NCBI GenBank assembly: GCA_047972135.1
Contig: JBKEAJ010000019.1
Location: 1-24,241 of the forward strand
From: JBKEAJ01 sp047972135
GTDB taxonomy: Bacteria; Bacteroidota; Bacteroidia; Bacteroidales; Prolixibacteraceae
Reading direction: 5' to 3'
DNA length: 24,241 bases
In this document: piece by piece, positions 1-7,329 of the stretch
Position numbering within the stretch: the stretch's first letter is position 1
Layout: each line of letters starts with the position of its first letter
Position numbers and translations under genes: made by a program
The notes under the pieces: model-generated
Told to the model about the DNA's origin: nothing
Seen by the model: the letters and a program-made list of their open reading frames with translations, nothing else
Database searches by the model: none

Positions 1-1
1 C

Positions 2-32
2 GCCGTATGCTGTAGACTATAAGCAAACAGCC
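2..32 (+). repeat. Repeat F, copy 1
   Basis: Thirty-one-base module starting GCCGTATGCTGTAG and ending AAGCAAACAGCC. Related copies lie at 6968-6998, 12349-12379 and 23944-23974, each upstream of an R1 palindrome. The bases after it (75-106, GATGTTGCGATGATAACAGA onward) recur almost unchanged at 23985-24018. Confidence 0.8.
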
Positions 33-45
33 AATTTTAACAGCA

Positions 46-67
46 GGGCAGACACGCAGGTCTGCCC
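46..67. repeat. Short inverted repeat GGGCAGAC/GTCTGCCC
   Basis: Perfect 8-base arms separated by ACGCAG. It sits inside the first repeat island between module F and the R1 palindrome. No T-tract follows, so it is not an obvious terminator. I recall similar GGGCAGAC-type hairpins as common intergenic repeats in many genomes. Confidence 0.6.
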
Positions 68-106
68 CTACTTTGATGTTGCGATGATAACAGACGAATA
101 AACGAA

Positions 107-183
107 CGTCATTGCGAGGAGCTTGCGACGAAGCAATCTCCTGCAACAAATAACAGATTGCCACGCTATCGCTCGCAATGACA
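107..183 (+). repeat. R1 palindromic repeat, copy 1
   Basis: About 77 bases running from CGTCATTGCGAGGAGC to GCTCGCAATGACA. The ends are inverted repeats of each other (CGTCATTGCGAG/CTCGCAATGACg) with an inner pair GCAATCT/AGATTGC, so the unit folds into one long interrupted hairpin. Seven copies are in this window, all intergenic. The core CGTCATTGCGAG is, from memory, widespread in many bacterial genomes as a REP/MITE-like unit. Confidence 0.9.
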
Positions 184-250
184 GATGATTAAAAACAGCA
201 AAAGCATAAAGCCTATAGCTTACAGCTTATTGCAAAATTATAAACACATG
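184..250 (+). repeat. R2 leader repeat ending on an ATG, copy 1
   Basis: AT-rich module following R1: a run of AAAACAGCAAAAGCATAAAG, then CTATAGCTTACAGC, TTATTGCAAAA and TATAAACAC, ending on ATG at 248-250. Here the ATG opens only a 32-codon frame (MKRAMRQVSYRSMIIKEI and on), not a recognisable gene. The same module precedes real genes at 431, 4524, 12650, 15631, 16331 and, in reduced form, 17397. Confidence 0.85.
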
Positions 251-292
251 AAACGAGCCATGAGACAAGTCTCATACAGAAGTATGATTATA
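248..292 (+). repeat. 45-bp duplicated block with a mini-ORF (MKRAMRQVS), copy 1
   Basis: The block begins ATGAAACGAGCCATGAGACA and ends AGTATGATTATA. It recurs with one difference at 17441-17485 on the minus strand. Both copies read MKRAMRQVS(Y/H)RSMII after the ATG. The first 11 bases (ATGAAACGAGC) are also the first bases of hemH at 4524. Whether the peptide is made is unknown. Confidence 0.8.
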
Positions 293-300
293 AAAGAAAT

Positions 301-393
301 AACCACCCCGCCTGCGGCACCCCTCCTTCAAAAGGAGGGGATTTAAAACTCTCCTCCTGCAAAGGAGGATTACCCGATAGGGGGAGGTGGTGG
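301..393 (+). repeat. Repeat E, copy 1
   Basis: Module made of short inverted pairs: CCCCTCCTT/AAGGAGGGG, CTCCTCCTGC, and CCACC/GGTGG ends. A diverged copy in the opposite orientation is at 5728-5804. It sits between the first R2 copy and the short R2 copy before hemY. Confidence 0.7.
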
Positions 394-433
394 CTGTTTT
401 GCTTACAGCTTATTGCAAAAATATAAACAGATG
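392..433 (+). repeat. R2 leader repeat, short copy feeding hemY
   Basis: GGCTGTTTTGCTTACAGC, then TTATTGCAAAAATATAAACAG and ATG at 431-433. The start codon of hemY is the last codon of the repeat. The same 3' half is found before hemH and four minus- or plus-strand genes further on. Confidence 0.8.
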
Positions 434-1801
434 AAAAAAATACATACAGTAATAATTGGAGGTGGGATAAGCGGGCTGACTGTTGCATACGACCTACAAA
501 AGAAAGGGGTCGACTATGTGCTTATAGACCGCAAAGCTGAGCTTGGCGGTGTTGTCCGAACAGTAAGAAAAGACGGTTTTACCTTCGAGACAGGACCTAA
601 CACGGCAATTCTGTCAAATCTCGAAACCGCAAGCCTATTGCAGGAACTTGACGGACTGGGGCTGAGTATTGCAAACAAGAATGCTAAGAAAAGGCTGATA
701 ATGCACAAAGGAAGCTGGCAAACCCTGCCCTCATCGCTGTTCTCATACATATCCACTCCCTTGTTTTCGACAAAAGACAAGTTCAGGATTTGGAAAGAGC
801 CTTTCATCAAACGAGGGGATAATCCCAACGAAACCCTTGCTGAGTATGTACGCCGACGAATGGGAGAAAGTTATCTTACAAATGCCATCGACCCGTTTGT
901 GTCGGGAGTTTATGGCGGCGACCCTCACAAACTCATTACTCGCTTGGCTTTTAAGAAATTATATGCTTTGGAACAGGATTTCGGAAGTATGATAAAAGGT
1001 TCGATAAAGAAACATAAGGAGCGCAAGAAAGACCCTGAATACAAGAGTGTTACCAAAGAAACTTTTTCAACCCAAAGTGGTTTGCAAGGAGTAATAAGGG
1101 CTATTGCCGACACTCTGAATAAAGACAGAATCCATTGTTCGACACAAGTGAAAAGTATTGTCGCTCTCGACAAGGGTTTCAACATCATTGCAGAGCATGA
1201 GGGCAAAGACATAGAGCTGTATGCCGACCATGTGGTAACTACAATTCCGTCTTATGAGCTGTCAAAAGTCGAGGGGCTGTTCACCTCAACAGAAACAGAA
1301 ATACTTGATAGCGTAAAATATGCCGATTTTGTCTTAGTAAATTTGGGCTTTGACGAATGGCAGGGCGATGACATAAACTCCTTTGGCGGTCTTATCCCTT
1401 CCGCCGAAAATGACGACAAGTTCTTGGGTGTCCTTTTTCCATCATCAATGTACGAGGGCAGAGCACCACAAGGCGGTGCATTGCTAGCATTGTTTATGGG
1501 GGGAGTTCGCAATCCCAATATTCTGAATTTGTCGGACGAGGAGATTGAAAGTGAAGCATTGGAATTTGTCAGAAAATATCTGGGAGCAAAAAATACTCCT
1601 GCTTTGATAGAAATAAAAAGGCATCCACGTATTATCCCTCAGTATGAATTAAATATCGAGCCTGTGTGGCAGATGCTTGAGGCAAAGCAAAAGCAGTACA
1701 AGGGTTTATATATCGGCGGTTCGTTTATAGACGGCATAGGTTTCCCCGATAGGATAAAGCAGGGGCGCGCGATAGCAGCAAAGATTAGAGTCCGTCTATA
1801 A
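431..1801 (+). CDS. hemY: Protoporphyrinogen/coproporphyrinogen oxidase (HemG/HemY, FAD-dependent)
   Basis: Predicted 456-residue flavoprotein that oxidises a porphyrinogen to the porphyrin late in heme synthesis. Residues 7-15 carry the dinucleotide-binding turn VIIGGGISG, followed by an acidic strand end (YVLID) and the LGGVVRT segment typical of this amine-oxidase-like family. The C-terminus has the family FAD-contact segment LYIGGSFIDGIGFPDRIKQG. The length matches the family. I chose ATG 431 over an in-frame TTG 18 bases earlier because that TTG lies inside a repeat shared with unrelated genes. The gene ends 2 bases from the convergent gene at 1804. Its likely partner, hemH, is 2.7 kb downstream on the same strand, split off by an unrelated minus-strand cluster. 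Whether the substrate is proto- or coproporphyrinogen cannot be told here. Bacteroidota genomes often name this gene hemG. Confidence 0.93.
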   Translation: MKKIHTVIIGGGISGLTVAYDLQKKGVDYVLIDRKAELGGVVRTVRKDGFTFETGPNTAILSNLETASLLQELDGLGLSIANKNAKKRLIMHKGSWQTLPSSLFSYISTPLFSTKDKFRIWKEPFIKRGDNPNETLAEYVRRRMGESYLTNAIDPFVSGVYGGDPHKLITRLAFKKLYALEQDFGSMIKGSIKKHKERKKDPEYKSVTKETFSTQSGLQGVIRAIADTLNKDRIHCSTQVKSIVALDKGFNIIAEHEGKDIELYADHVVTTIPSYELSKVEGLFTSTETEILDSVKYADFVLVNLGFDEWQGDDINSFGGLIPSAENDDKFLGVLFPSSMYEGRAPQGGALLALFMGGVRNPNILNLSDEEIESEALEFVRKYLGAKNTPALIEIKRHPRIIPQYELNIEPVWQMLEAKQKQYKGLYIGGSFIDGIGFPDRIKQGRAIAAKIRVRL

Positions 1802-1803
1802 AC

Positions 1804-2751
1804 TTAGTTTTTTGTCCAAATCCTTGTATTAAGATTCATTTCGCTGATTATGATAGAGATGGTGTTGAATTGGTGATACATGGTTTCGACATCTGAGTAT
1901 CTAACACCCGAGCGATAAAGTTTTGGCTCAAATAAGTCCTTTTTGAAGGGTATTGCCACATAAACCCGTGAGCCCACAAAGGAAATATGTATTTTCTTGT
2001 TGAATTGCTTGCGAAGATTGACTATTGCCTCCATCATTACGGGAGTTAGGATATAGCGCGCTTCTATTTGGTCTTGCGAGTACACTGCAAAGGACTTGCT
2101 AAACTCTTTGTTTTCAAGACTCACTAGCTTACCTCTTTCCCATTGTCCGATTTTTCTCCCGATTTTTCCGAAAAGATTAGCATTTTCAGGTATTACAAAA
2201 GTCTTCGTTGTTATTTCTTTATTGAAGTCAGCATGAGCAAAAAGCCCCTTAAATATTGTGTGCCATGTTTCTGACTTCCCCGACCTCTCCTTATATCGTG
2301 TATGCAATTCGGATAAAAAGAAGTCCGTTTTATCAATAAGACCATGAATTAAATCGTCGCCCTTATAATCATCAAATCCAGTGGTGAAGAGTTCACTTTT
2401 TTTATACTCCGAGGGTCTGATAAATGAGTTCGCTTCGTATTCCCACTCCGGATTGAGTAATTCAACAATCTTCCTTACTACCTTGTTTTTAAACTCAAGC
2501 CTATATTTTGCAGCTCTGCCCCCCATAAAAATATAAAATACAAAAGTCGCAACACCCGCTATTGAGAGTGTTGTTATAAGTGTCGGATGCAAGCTTTTAA
2601 AGTAAATAATTAAAGCTACTGTTAATACTATGTCCACCAACACAGGCAGAATATAGCAAAACAATAATCCCTTTCTTTTAGACTCCAAAGCTTTCAACTC
2701 GGAGCTTAGACTAGAGTCATACAGCCTTCGTAAATCCTCTAAAGACTTCAT
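1804..2751 (-). CDS. DUF3137-like membrane protein
   Basis: 315 residues. Two hydrophobic segments (about 29-50 and 57-77) anchor a long soluble C-terminal part. The segments GDDLIHGLIDKTDFFLSEL, FKGLFAHADFNKE and VYSQDQIEARYILTP resemble the DUF3137 family, whose members are commonly encoded next to lemA; that is my recognition from memory. It is the last gene of a minus-strand cluster and starts 6 bases after the lemA stop, so the two are almost surely co-transcribed and co-translated. The biochemical role is unknown; the pairing suggests a LemA-associated membrane function. Confidence 0.8.
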   Translation of the reverse strand: MKSLEDLRRLYDSSLSSELKALESKRKGLLFCYILPVLVDIVLTVALIIYFKSLHPTLITTLSIAGVATFVFYIFMGGRAAKYRLEFKNKVVRKIVELLNPEWEYEANSFIRPSEYKKSELFTTGFDDYKGDDLIHGLIDKTDFFLSELHTRYKERSGKSETWHTIFKGLFAHADFNKEITTKTFVIPENANLFGKIGRKIGQWERGKLVSLENKEFSKSFAVYSQDQIEARYILTPVMMEAIVNLRKQFNKKIHISFVGSRVYVAIPFKKDLFEPKLYRSGVRYSDVETMYHQFNTISIIISEMNLNTRIWTKN

Positions 2752-2757
2752 AAAACG

Positions 2758-3321
2758 TTAAAATAATTTGTCGACAGATACATTCTCTCGCTCAACTTCC
2801 GGAATAATAAAGACCGCTTTCTGTTTCATACCCATCATGCCGGCAATAATACTGTTGGGAAATACTTGTATCCCGTTGTTATAGTCAGTAACTGCTGCAT
2901 TAAAAGCACGTCGGGATGCAGAAATCTGAGCTTCAACTTCGTTTAGAGATGCCTGCAAATGCAGAAAATTCTCATTCGCTTTGAGATTGGGATAGTTCTC
3001 TACATTTAGCATAAGATTTCTGATGTTGGCAGAAATCTCGTTGTCGATGTTAACCCTCTCGTCGGCAGGTGTCTCAGGTTTTGATGCTTTCGCCCTGAGT
3101 TCTGTAAGTTTGGTCAATGTCGTTTGTTCGTGTTCAGCATATTGTTTTACTGTCGAAACGAGATTGGGTATCAAATCATATCGTTTCTTTAACTGTACAT
3201 CCATTCCACCGAAGGCATTATCAACTTCATTCCTCCTGCGGATAATGGCATTGTAGGTACTAATCAAAATTAAAACAAGCAATACAAGTACTGAAATTGA
3301 AACTATTAAACCTATTCCCAT
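2758..3321 (-). CDS. lemA: LemA family protein
   Basis: 187 residues, the usual LemA length. One N-terminal transmembrane helix (about 3-22) is followed by the family core: YNAIIRRRNEVDNAFGGMDV, then LKKRYDLIPNLV and VENYPNLKANENFLHLQ, and near the C-terminus FPNSIIAGMMGMKQ. LemA proteins are membrane-anchored helical-bundle proteins of uncertain function; in Listeria a member was studied for antigen presentation. The gene sits between an unrecognised membrane protein (3381-4076) and the DUF3137-like gene. A perfect 12-bp hairpin lies just upstream of its start (3340-3370). Confidence 0.95.
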   Translation of the reverse strand: MGIGLIVSISVLVLLVLILISTYNAIIRRRNEVDNAFGGMDVQLKKRYDLIPNLVSTVKQYAEHEQTTLTKLTELRAKASKPETPADERVNIDNEISANIRNLMLNVENYPNLKANENFLHLQASLNEVEAQISASRRAFNAAVTDYNNGIQVFPNSIIAGMMGMKQKAVFIIPEVERENVSVDKLF

Positions 3322-3339
3322 TGTTAAATTATTAAAGTG

Positions 3340-3370
3340 TTTGTAGCAGCCTTCTAATGGCTGCTACAAA
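3340..3370 (-). terminator. Intercistronic hairpin upstream of lemA
   Basis: Perfect 12-bp stem TTTGTAGCAGCC/GGCTGCTACAAA with a 7-base loop, between the 3381 gene and lemA. Read on the minus strand it is followed by ACTTTAATAATTT, only a weak U-tract, and then by the lemA ATG about 18 bases on. It could be a leaky terminator or an mRNA-processing or stability hairpin that lets lemA-DUF3137 be expressed at a different level from the two upstream genes. Confidence 0.75.
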
Positions 3371-3380
3371 GTGATTATTA

Positions 3381-4076
3381 TTAATTGCCAAGCTTGACAA
3401 CCTCTTTACAAAACAAGTCTGCTACTCTCTTGGTAATCTCCATATTCGTTACCTCCTCTTTAGAGAAGTTCAATTGGTATGTGCTCTTTCGTGTGGGGAG
3501 CATATGCCCAAAATCCACAGTCGGATAGAAAAAGAACTCGTACTTTTTGTCTTTTGATTTGAATTTTATCTTTTGTAATTGGCTATTGCCACTATCGCCA
3601 CCAGTTAAACTAGATTTCAGACTATCGGCTGTAGTGCCTTTGCCAACACTAAGCTCTGTTATATTCTCTTTCGAAAATTCCCAATGCTCTGTTGCTTTCT
3701 GGGACTTTGGCTCATATTCAATGTAGTGTAATTTGCCTTCGGTCAGAACTAATATGTGCCTACAGAGATTTATAACCTTAACCCTCGTTATTCCCGTTTT
3801 CACAGATTCGCCAAGTGATTTAAGCACTGTCGTGTGTTCTTTACAATTGACAAAAGAAATAAAATCGCTGCCGACAATATCCTTTATAGGTTGAAAACCG
3901 TCGGGATCGTCTTTCAGTTTTGCAAAACGCTCGTCGAAGGTCTCGTCCAAATCCTTCATAATTTCAAGTCCTTCTTCTCCCATTCTCTTGAATTTGCCCG
4001 ATTTCTTGAAAAAGTATATATACGCATATGATCCAGCAACTAATACGATAAAAATAATAATGGTTGTAATTGACAT
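3381..4076 (-). CDS. Hypothetical membrane-anchored protein
   Basis: 231 residues, not recognised. An N-terminal transmembrane helix (about 3-23) is followed by a basic patch (KKSGKFKR), then a mixed soluble domain. The stretch VKVINLCRHILVLTEGKLHYIEYEP looks like two beta strands of a small PH-like barrel, but this is only a visual impression. It is the second gene of the minus-strand cluster, 19 bases after the small membrane protein at 4096-4311, and is separated from lemA by a strong hairpin. Its placement suggests it works with the LemA/DUF3137 pair at the inner membrane. Confidence 0.75.
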   Translation of the reverse strand: MSITTIIIFIVLVAGSYAYIYFFKKSGKFKRMGEEGLEIMKDLDETFDERFAKLKDDPDGFQPIKDIVGSDFISFVNCKEHTTVLKSLGESVKTGITRVKVINLCRHILVLTEGKLHYIEYEPKSQKATEHWEFSKENITELSVGKGTTADSLKSSLTGGDSGNSQLQKIKFKSKDKKYEFFFYPTVDFGHMLPTRKSTYQLNFSKEEVTNMEITKRVADLFCKEVVKLGN

Positions 4077-4095
4077 AATAAATATATTTAAATTG

Positions 4096-4311
4096 TTATT
4101 TTTCCTTTCTTATGGCATTGTCATTCTCGTCAACCAAGATTTTCTTGTCTGGAATGATGAAATACAGTATCAATAGTAAAACTGCAAGACCTATTAATAG
4201 GTAGGTGCTATTTGAGTCGAAGTCGAAAAACTTTAAAAAAATATTGGCAATCAGTAGAATAGCTATAGCCACAACCCCTCTGCCAAGTAGATGCTTAATC
4301 CGTGTTCTCAT
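4096..4311 (-). CDS. Small two-helix membrane protein
   Basis: 71 residues: a basic N-terminus (MRTRIKHLLGRG), two hydrophobic helices (about 12-29 and 35-53) and a charged tail ending NAIRKEK. Not recognised. It is the first gene of the cluster leading to lemA, with ATG at 4311 and a 212-base divergent spacer to hemH. The following gene starts 19 bases after its stop, which supports one transcript. Its size and topology suggest a membrane accessory subunit, but no function can be assigned. Confidence 0.7.
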   Translation of the reverse strand: MRTRIKHLLGRGVVAIAILLIANIFLKFFDFDSNSTYLLIGLAVLLLILYFIIPDKKILVDENDNAIRKEK

Positions 4312-4477
4312 TTCATTTCATTTTAATTGTATAAATTCTCAAACTATAAATCCTTACCGACCACCGTAAAACTTAACGTTGCGAAGGTACAAATAATAAT
4401 TATAAATCTTAGCGCAGAACAAAAAAAATACTGCTACTTGTGCAATGTTTAGTATTTTTGTCAGAATTCTAAGTCTA

Positions 4478-4526
4478 GGCTGCTAGGCGTAGGGCTTAAA
4501 GCATATTGCAAAAATATAAACCAATG
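4478..4526 (+). repeat. R2 leader repeat, diverged copy feeding hemH
   Basis: GGCTGCTAGGCGTAGGGC, then TTAAAGCATATTGCAAAAAT and ATAAACCA before ATG at 4524. The last 20 bases before the start match the leader of hemY almost exactly. The hemH start ATGAAACGAGC is also the start of the block at 248. A -7-like TATTTTTG at 4453-4460 lies just upstream, without a good -33 element. Confidence 0.7.
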
Positions 4527-5483
4527 AAACGAGCTATTATATTGATGAATGTGGGCACTCCCAACGCACCGACACCTTGGGGAGTAACAAGCTTCTTATT
4601 CTCTTTTTTGACGGATAAAAGAGTGATTAGCATCCCCGCTGTTTTTCGCTATCTGCTCGTTATGCTTGTTATTATTCCACTGCGTGTGCATAAAGTTGTC
4701 AGAATGTATAGACGTTTGTGGAAAAACGGCAGCTCTCCCATTCTAAGTATTAGCAAAGAGCTTGTGAAGATGCTGAATGAACAGTCGGATAATTGTCGAT
4801 TCTATCTTGCAATGAGTTATAGCAGCCCCTCATTAGATAGTGTTTTAAAGCAGATTAAAAGCGATGGTCTGGACAATGTGGAACTACTTCCGCTATATCC
4901 TCAGTATGCGGATTCGACAACAGGAGTTGCCATCAATGCCTTTGAACACAAAACAAGAAAATACGGACTAAAGACTAAGGTCTTATATGATAAATTCTGT
5001 GATACAGAAGTGTTTAAAAGTCTACTCGCAGTACAAATATCAAAATATGATATTCAGAACTATGATCATGTGCTGGTACTTTTTCATAGTTTGCCCCTGT
5101 CGCAGATTGACAGCAGATGCAATCAGAATGAAGAACACGATAGGAGCAAATGCTACAAATGTCAGTGCGAAGAAACTTTTGCAGATATCGCCCAAATACT
5201 TGATCACCATGACAATATCAGCTGCTCTATGGCGTATCAAAGTGCCATGGGCAAAAAGTGGCTGCAACCATTTGCTTCTGAGGAGATAAGAGGTCTGGCA
5301 AAGGAAAAACAAAATTTACTAGTTATAGCACCCTCGTTTTATATAGATTGTCTGGAGACCCTCATCGAAATAGATGAAACATATCGGCAGCTGTTCTTAC
5401 AAAATGGGGGAAAGAGCTTTACTTTTATCCCATCGCCCAATGCCAGCAAAGAATCTGTGGAGATGATTTTGCAGACTCTGTAA
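4524..5483 (+). CDS. hemH: Ferrochelatase
   Basis: 319 residues, a normal bacterial length. It inserts Fe(2+) into the porphyrin at the end of heme synthesis. The N-terminus ILMNVGTPNAPT and the segment ELLPLYPQYADSTTG are family hallmarks. The proposed catalytic His is H178 in LVLFHSLP, and the conserved Glu is E258 in YIDCLETL. Between them C189, C200, C203 and C205 form a cysteine-rich stretch (SRCNQ...KCYKCQCEET). Related Bacteroidota enzymes have cysteines here too; whether this binds a metal is unknown. ATG 4524 is preferred to an in-frame TTG 18 bases upstream that lies inside the shared R2 leader. HemY at 431 is its probable pathway partner. Confidence 0.95.
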   Translation: MKRAIILMNVGTPNAPTPWGVTSFLFSFLTDKRVISIPAVFRYLLVMLVIIPLRVHKVVRMYRRLWKNGSSPILSISKELVKMLNEQSDNCRFYLAMSYSSPSLDSVLKQIKSDGLDNVELLPLYPQYADSTTGVAINAFEHKTRKYGLKTKVLYDKFCDTEVFKSLLAVQISKYDIQNYDHVLVLFHSLPLSQIDSRCNQNEEHDRSKCYKCQCEETFADIAQILDHHDNISCSMAYQSAMGKKWLQPFASEEIRGLAKEKQNLLVIAPSFYIDCLETLIEIDETYRQLFLQNGGKSFTFIPSPNASKESVEMILQTL

Positions 5484-5586
5484 GGTTTTGTGTGGATAAA
5501 TAAATATTCAGCCAAAATACGTAAGCAGCCTTGTTTAAGGTTTAATTGTTGACTTGTTTAATTGTTTAGGGTTTAGTTGTTAGTTT

Positions 5587-5629
5587 GAAGTTTAGGGACG
5601 TAGTCCCGATATCTTCGTAGCAAGGAGAT
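5587..5629 (+). repeat. Repeat D, copy 1
   Basis: 43 bases starting GAAGTTTAGGGACGTAGTCC and ending AGCAAGGAGAT, identical at 23824-23866. It contains the small inverted repeat GGGAC/GTCCC. It is flanked upstream by TTGTTTAAGGTTTA-type text, also present before copy 2. Confidence 0.85.
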
Positions 5630-5650
5630 ACATTTAATGAAATACAAGAA

Positions 5651-5726
5651 CGTCATTGCGAGGAGCTGGCGACGAAGCAATCTCTACCGACAATGAACAG
5701 ATTGCTTCGCTGCGCTCGCAATGACA
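5651..5726 (+). repeat. R1 palindromic repeat, copy 2
   Basis: CGTCATTGCGAGGAGCTGGC to CGCTCGCAATGACA, the same unit as 107-183. Here it is followed directly by repeat E in reverse orientation rather than by R2. With repeat D it fills the 320-base space between hemH and the broken OMP gene; no gene is seen there. Confidence 0.9.
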
Positions 5727-5727
5727 C

Positions 5728-5804
5728 ACCACCTTCCCCCTCGGGTACTCCTTCTTCGCAGGAGGAGAATTTAAATTCCATCCTTTTCAAGGAGGAGCGT
5801 GGCA
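5728..5804 (-). repeat. Repeat E, copy 2
   Basis: Diverged, reverse-oriented relative of 301-393 (CCACC, TCCCCCTCGGGTA, GCAGGAGGAGA, CCTTTTCAAGGAGGAG). It ends just before the stop codon of the OMP gene. Confidence 0.65.
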
Positions 5805-5805
5805 A

Positions 5806-6872
5806 TCAAAATGCCTCGCCGATACGAAAATATATCCCCCAATCGTCCTTACCCACGGCAGCATCAAGACCAATATTAAATTTTACACTCTTGAATGCCT
5901 GATAACGATAGCCCACTCCAGCTCCAGGATAGATATTCCAGTTGAAATCGGGACTGTCGGAACCGTAGATAGTGGCAAGACCCGCAAAACCTACAAGCCC
6001 CATATGCTTATGGAAATTGTAGCGATATTCGGCCTGCAGAGCCATAAGCCCATCACCTCTATATGCTCCATTGCTATATCCACGAATATCTTTCCCCCCC
6101 CAATAGTTTGCTGCTGTTCAAATAATATATCTCCAAGACCGTATTTCCCCGATAGACGAGCTGCCAGAACATCCCGACCTTGCGCCATATCAAAGTAAGT
6201 GTTGTATTCCAAAAATATCCGATTGGCTTCCATATCATTGCCCATCCACTCTTGAAAAGTAATCCATCGAAGCTTCGCATTAATACCGTTTTTAGGATAA
6301 TAAACATCATCACGACTATCGTACATCGCATTAATCTCCAACGAATTGGTAGAGCTTACGGATTGTGGATTAATATTATTCTCATACTCAGTGTTATAAT
6401 GAGCAAAAGTATAAGACATGCCAGCAAACAAATGAGAAGCTATTAGCCGCTGAAGCCCTCCGCTCACAAGGGTTATCTTACTGTCGTAATCATAAAAATC
6501 GGCGTAATCAACTCCATTATCCATATAAAACTGCGAAATCTTATCGCCGTTCATGATAAAAAACTTAGCTCGCCAACGACCCTCACCAAAATATATCTGA
6601 TTAAAAAATGCCAGAAAATAAGAGTTGTTGGTAGTGTAAACTGCCGATGCTCCTGTCAAGGATTTTGGCGACGAAGTATCATCAGGATTTAGCCTATACA
6701 TCATCATCGGAATGCCGCCAAACATGAATTTCAGATTCTGATTATAACTGGCAAAAGGCATTACCGTAAAATCAATCTTCTTTTCCTTTGGCACAGAGTC
6801 GGACACCACGTTTTGAGATGCTGCTTGATAAGCAGTTAACAAGGTCAGCACCATATATATACACATTCTCAT
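5806..6872 (-). pseudogene. Omp85/surface-antigen type outer-membrane beta-barrel gene, frame-broken at a G8 tract
   Basis: Two frames together make one protein. The first runs from ATG 6872 (signal peptide MRMCIYMVLTLLTAYQAASQ) through barrel strands such as SLEINAMYDSRDDVYYPKNG to QQTIGGG. The second continues as MALQAEYRYNFHKHMGLVG and ends in the terminal Phe typical of outer-membrane barrels (IYFRIGEAF). They meet at C8 on the plus strand (6094-6101). Adding one G on the coding strand restores GGGKDIRGYSNGAYRGDGL, the expected Omp85-family RGY region, giving about 355 residues. As written, translation runs out of frame to a stop at 5991. It is a barrel-only member of the Bac_surface_Ag type; its partner or substrate is unknown. 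Longer reading from 7097 is rejected because it begins inside repeat R1. Confidence 0.85.
6094..6101 (-). other. G8 homopolymer (frame-switch point)
   Basis: Eight C on the plus strand. With nine G the OMP frame is intact; with eight it is off; with seven it ends quickly (GGERYSWI then stop). G tracts of this length are a classic phase-variation substrate and also a classic sequencing-error site. Confidence 0.85.
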
Positions 6873-6967
6873 TCTGACACCTTTTTTATTACTCTTACTA
6901 ATAACACTTTTAAGGTGGCAATGTTCATTTGTGGAAAATAAAAAACTCTGTATAAATACAGCTATAG

Positions 6968-6998
6968 GCCGTACGCTATAGGCTATAAGCGAACAGCC
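6968..6998 (+). repeat. Repeat F, copy 2
   Basis: GCCGTACGCTATAGGC to AAGCGAACAGCC, a relative of 2-32. It heads the 6968-7204 island F, R1, C upstream of the OMP start. Confidence 0.75.
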
Positions 6999-7054
6999 TT
7001 GTTGAAGGTTTAAAAAATGCTGCAGGCAGTAGGCTTTATTTAGAAATACAAGAA

Positions 7055-7130
7055 CGTCATTGCGAGGAGCCTGCGACGAAGCAATCTCTACCGACAACGA
7101 ACAGATTGATTCGCTACGCTCGCAATTACG
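7055..7130 (+). repeat. R1 palindromic repeat, copy 3
   Basis: CGTCATTGCGAGGAGCCTGC to CGCTCGCAATTACG. Copy with slightly eroded 3' arm (AATTACG for AATGACG). Its minus-strand translation produces a spurious N-terminal extension of the OMP frame. Confidence 0.88.
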
Positions 7131-7141
7131 GAAAAAATATT

Positions 7142-7204
7142 GCGATGTGGGCTGTTACAGGCTGAAAGCCTGAATTAGTTCAGCCCATGGCAACGCCATG
7201 GGGA
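7142..7204 (+). repeat. Repeat C, copy 1
   Basis: GCGATGTGGGCTGTTACAGG, then CTGAAAGCCTGAATTAGTTC and AGCCCATGGCAACGCCATGG. Ends in a hairpin CCCATGGC-AAC-GCCATGGG. Copies follow R1 at 12490-12552 and 24129-24190. I recall close relatives of the CATGGCAACGCCATG unit in other Bacteroidota. Confidence 0.85.
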
Positions 7205-7250
7205 TAGATAGAATTGTCGTGCGTCTCTGAAGGTGTGTCGTTGATGCCTG

Positions 7251-7302
7251 AAAAATAAAAGTCGGGTGCTTATTTGGTATAACTACCTCATAAACACCCG
7301 AC
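7251..7302 (-). terminator. Intrinsic terminator of the 7330 lipoprotein gene
   Basis: On the minus strand: GTCGGGTGTTTAT, a 16-base loop, ATAAGCACCCGAC with one mismatch, then TTTTATTTTT. The stem is 13 positions long and the U-tract is good. It lies about 30 bases beyond the stop codon. Confidence 0.85.
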
Positions 7303-7329
7303 AGACAAAAAATCAATATCTTTATACTT

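Noticed and set aside
413..430. N-terminal extension MQKYKQ of HemY (and equivalents of HemH and the 12650 lipoprotein) from a TTG
   Set aside because: The TTG lies in the shared R2 leader. Unrelated proteins would share the same extension, and the ATG fits the family starts.
6873..7097. Longer N-terminus of the OMP gene from 7097
   Set aside because: It translates repeats R1 and F; a proper signal peptide begins at 6872.
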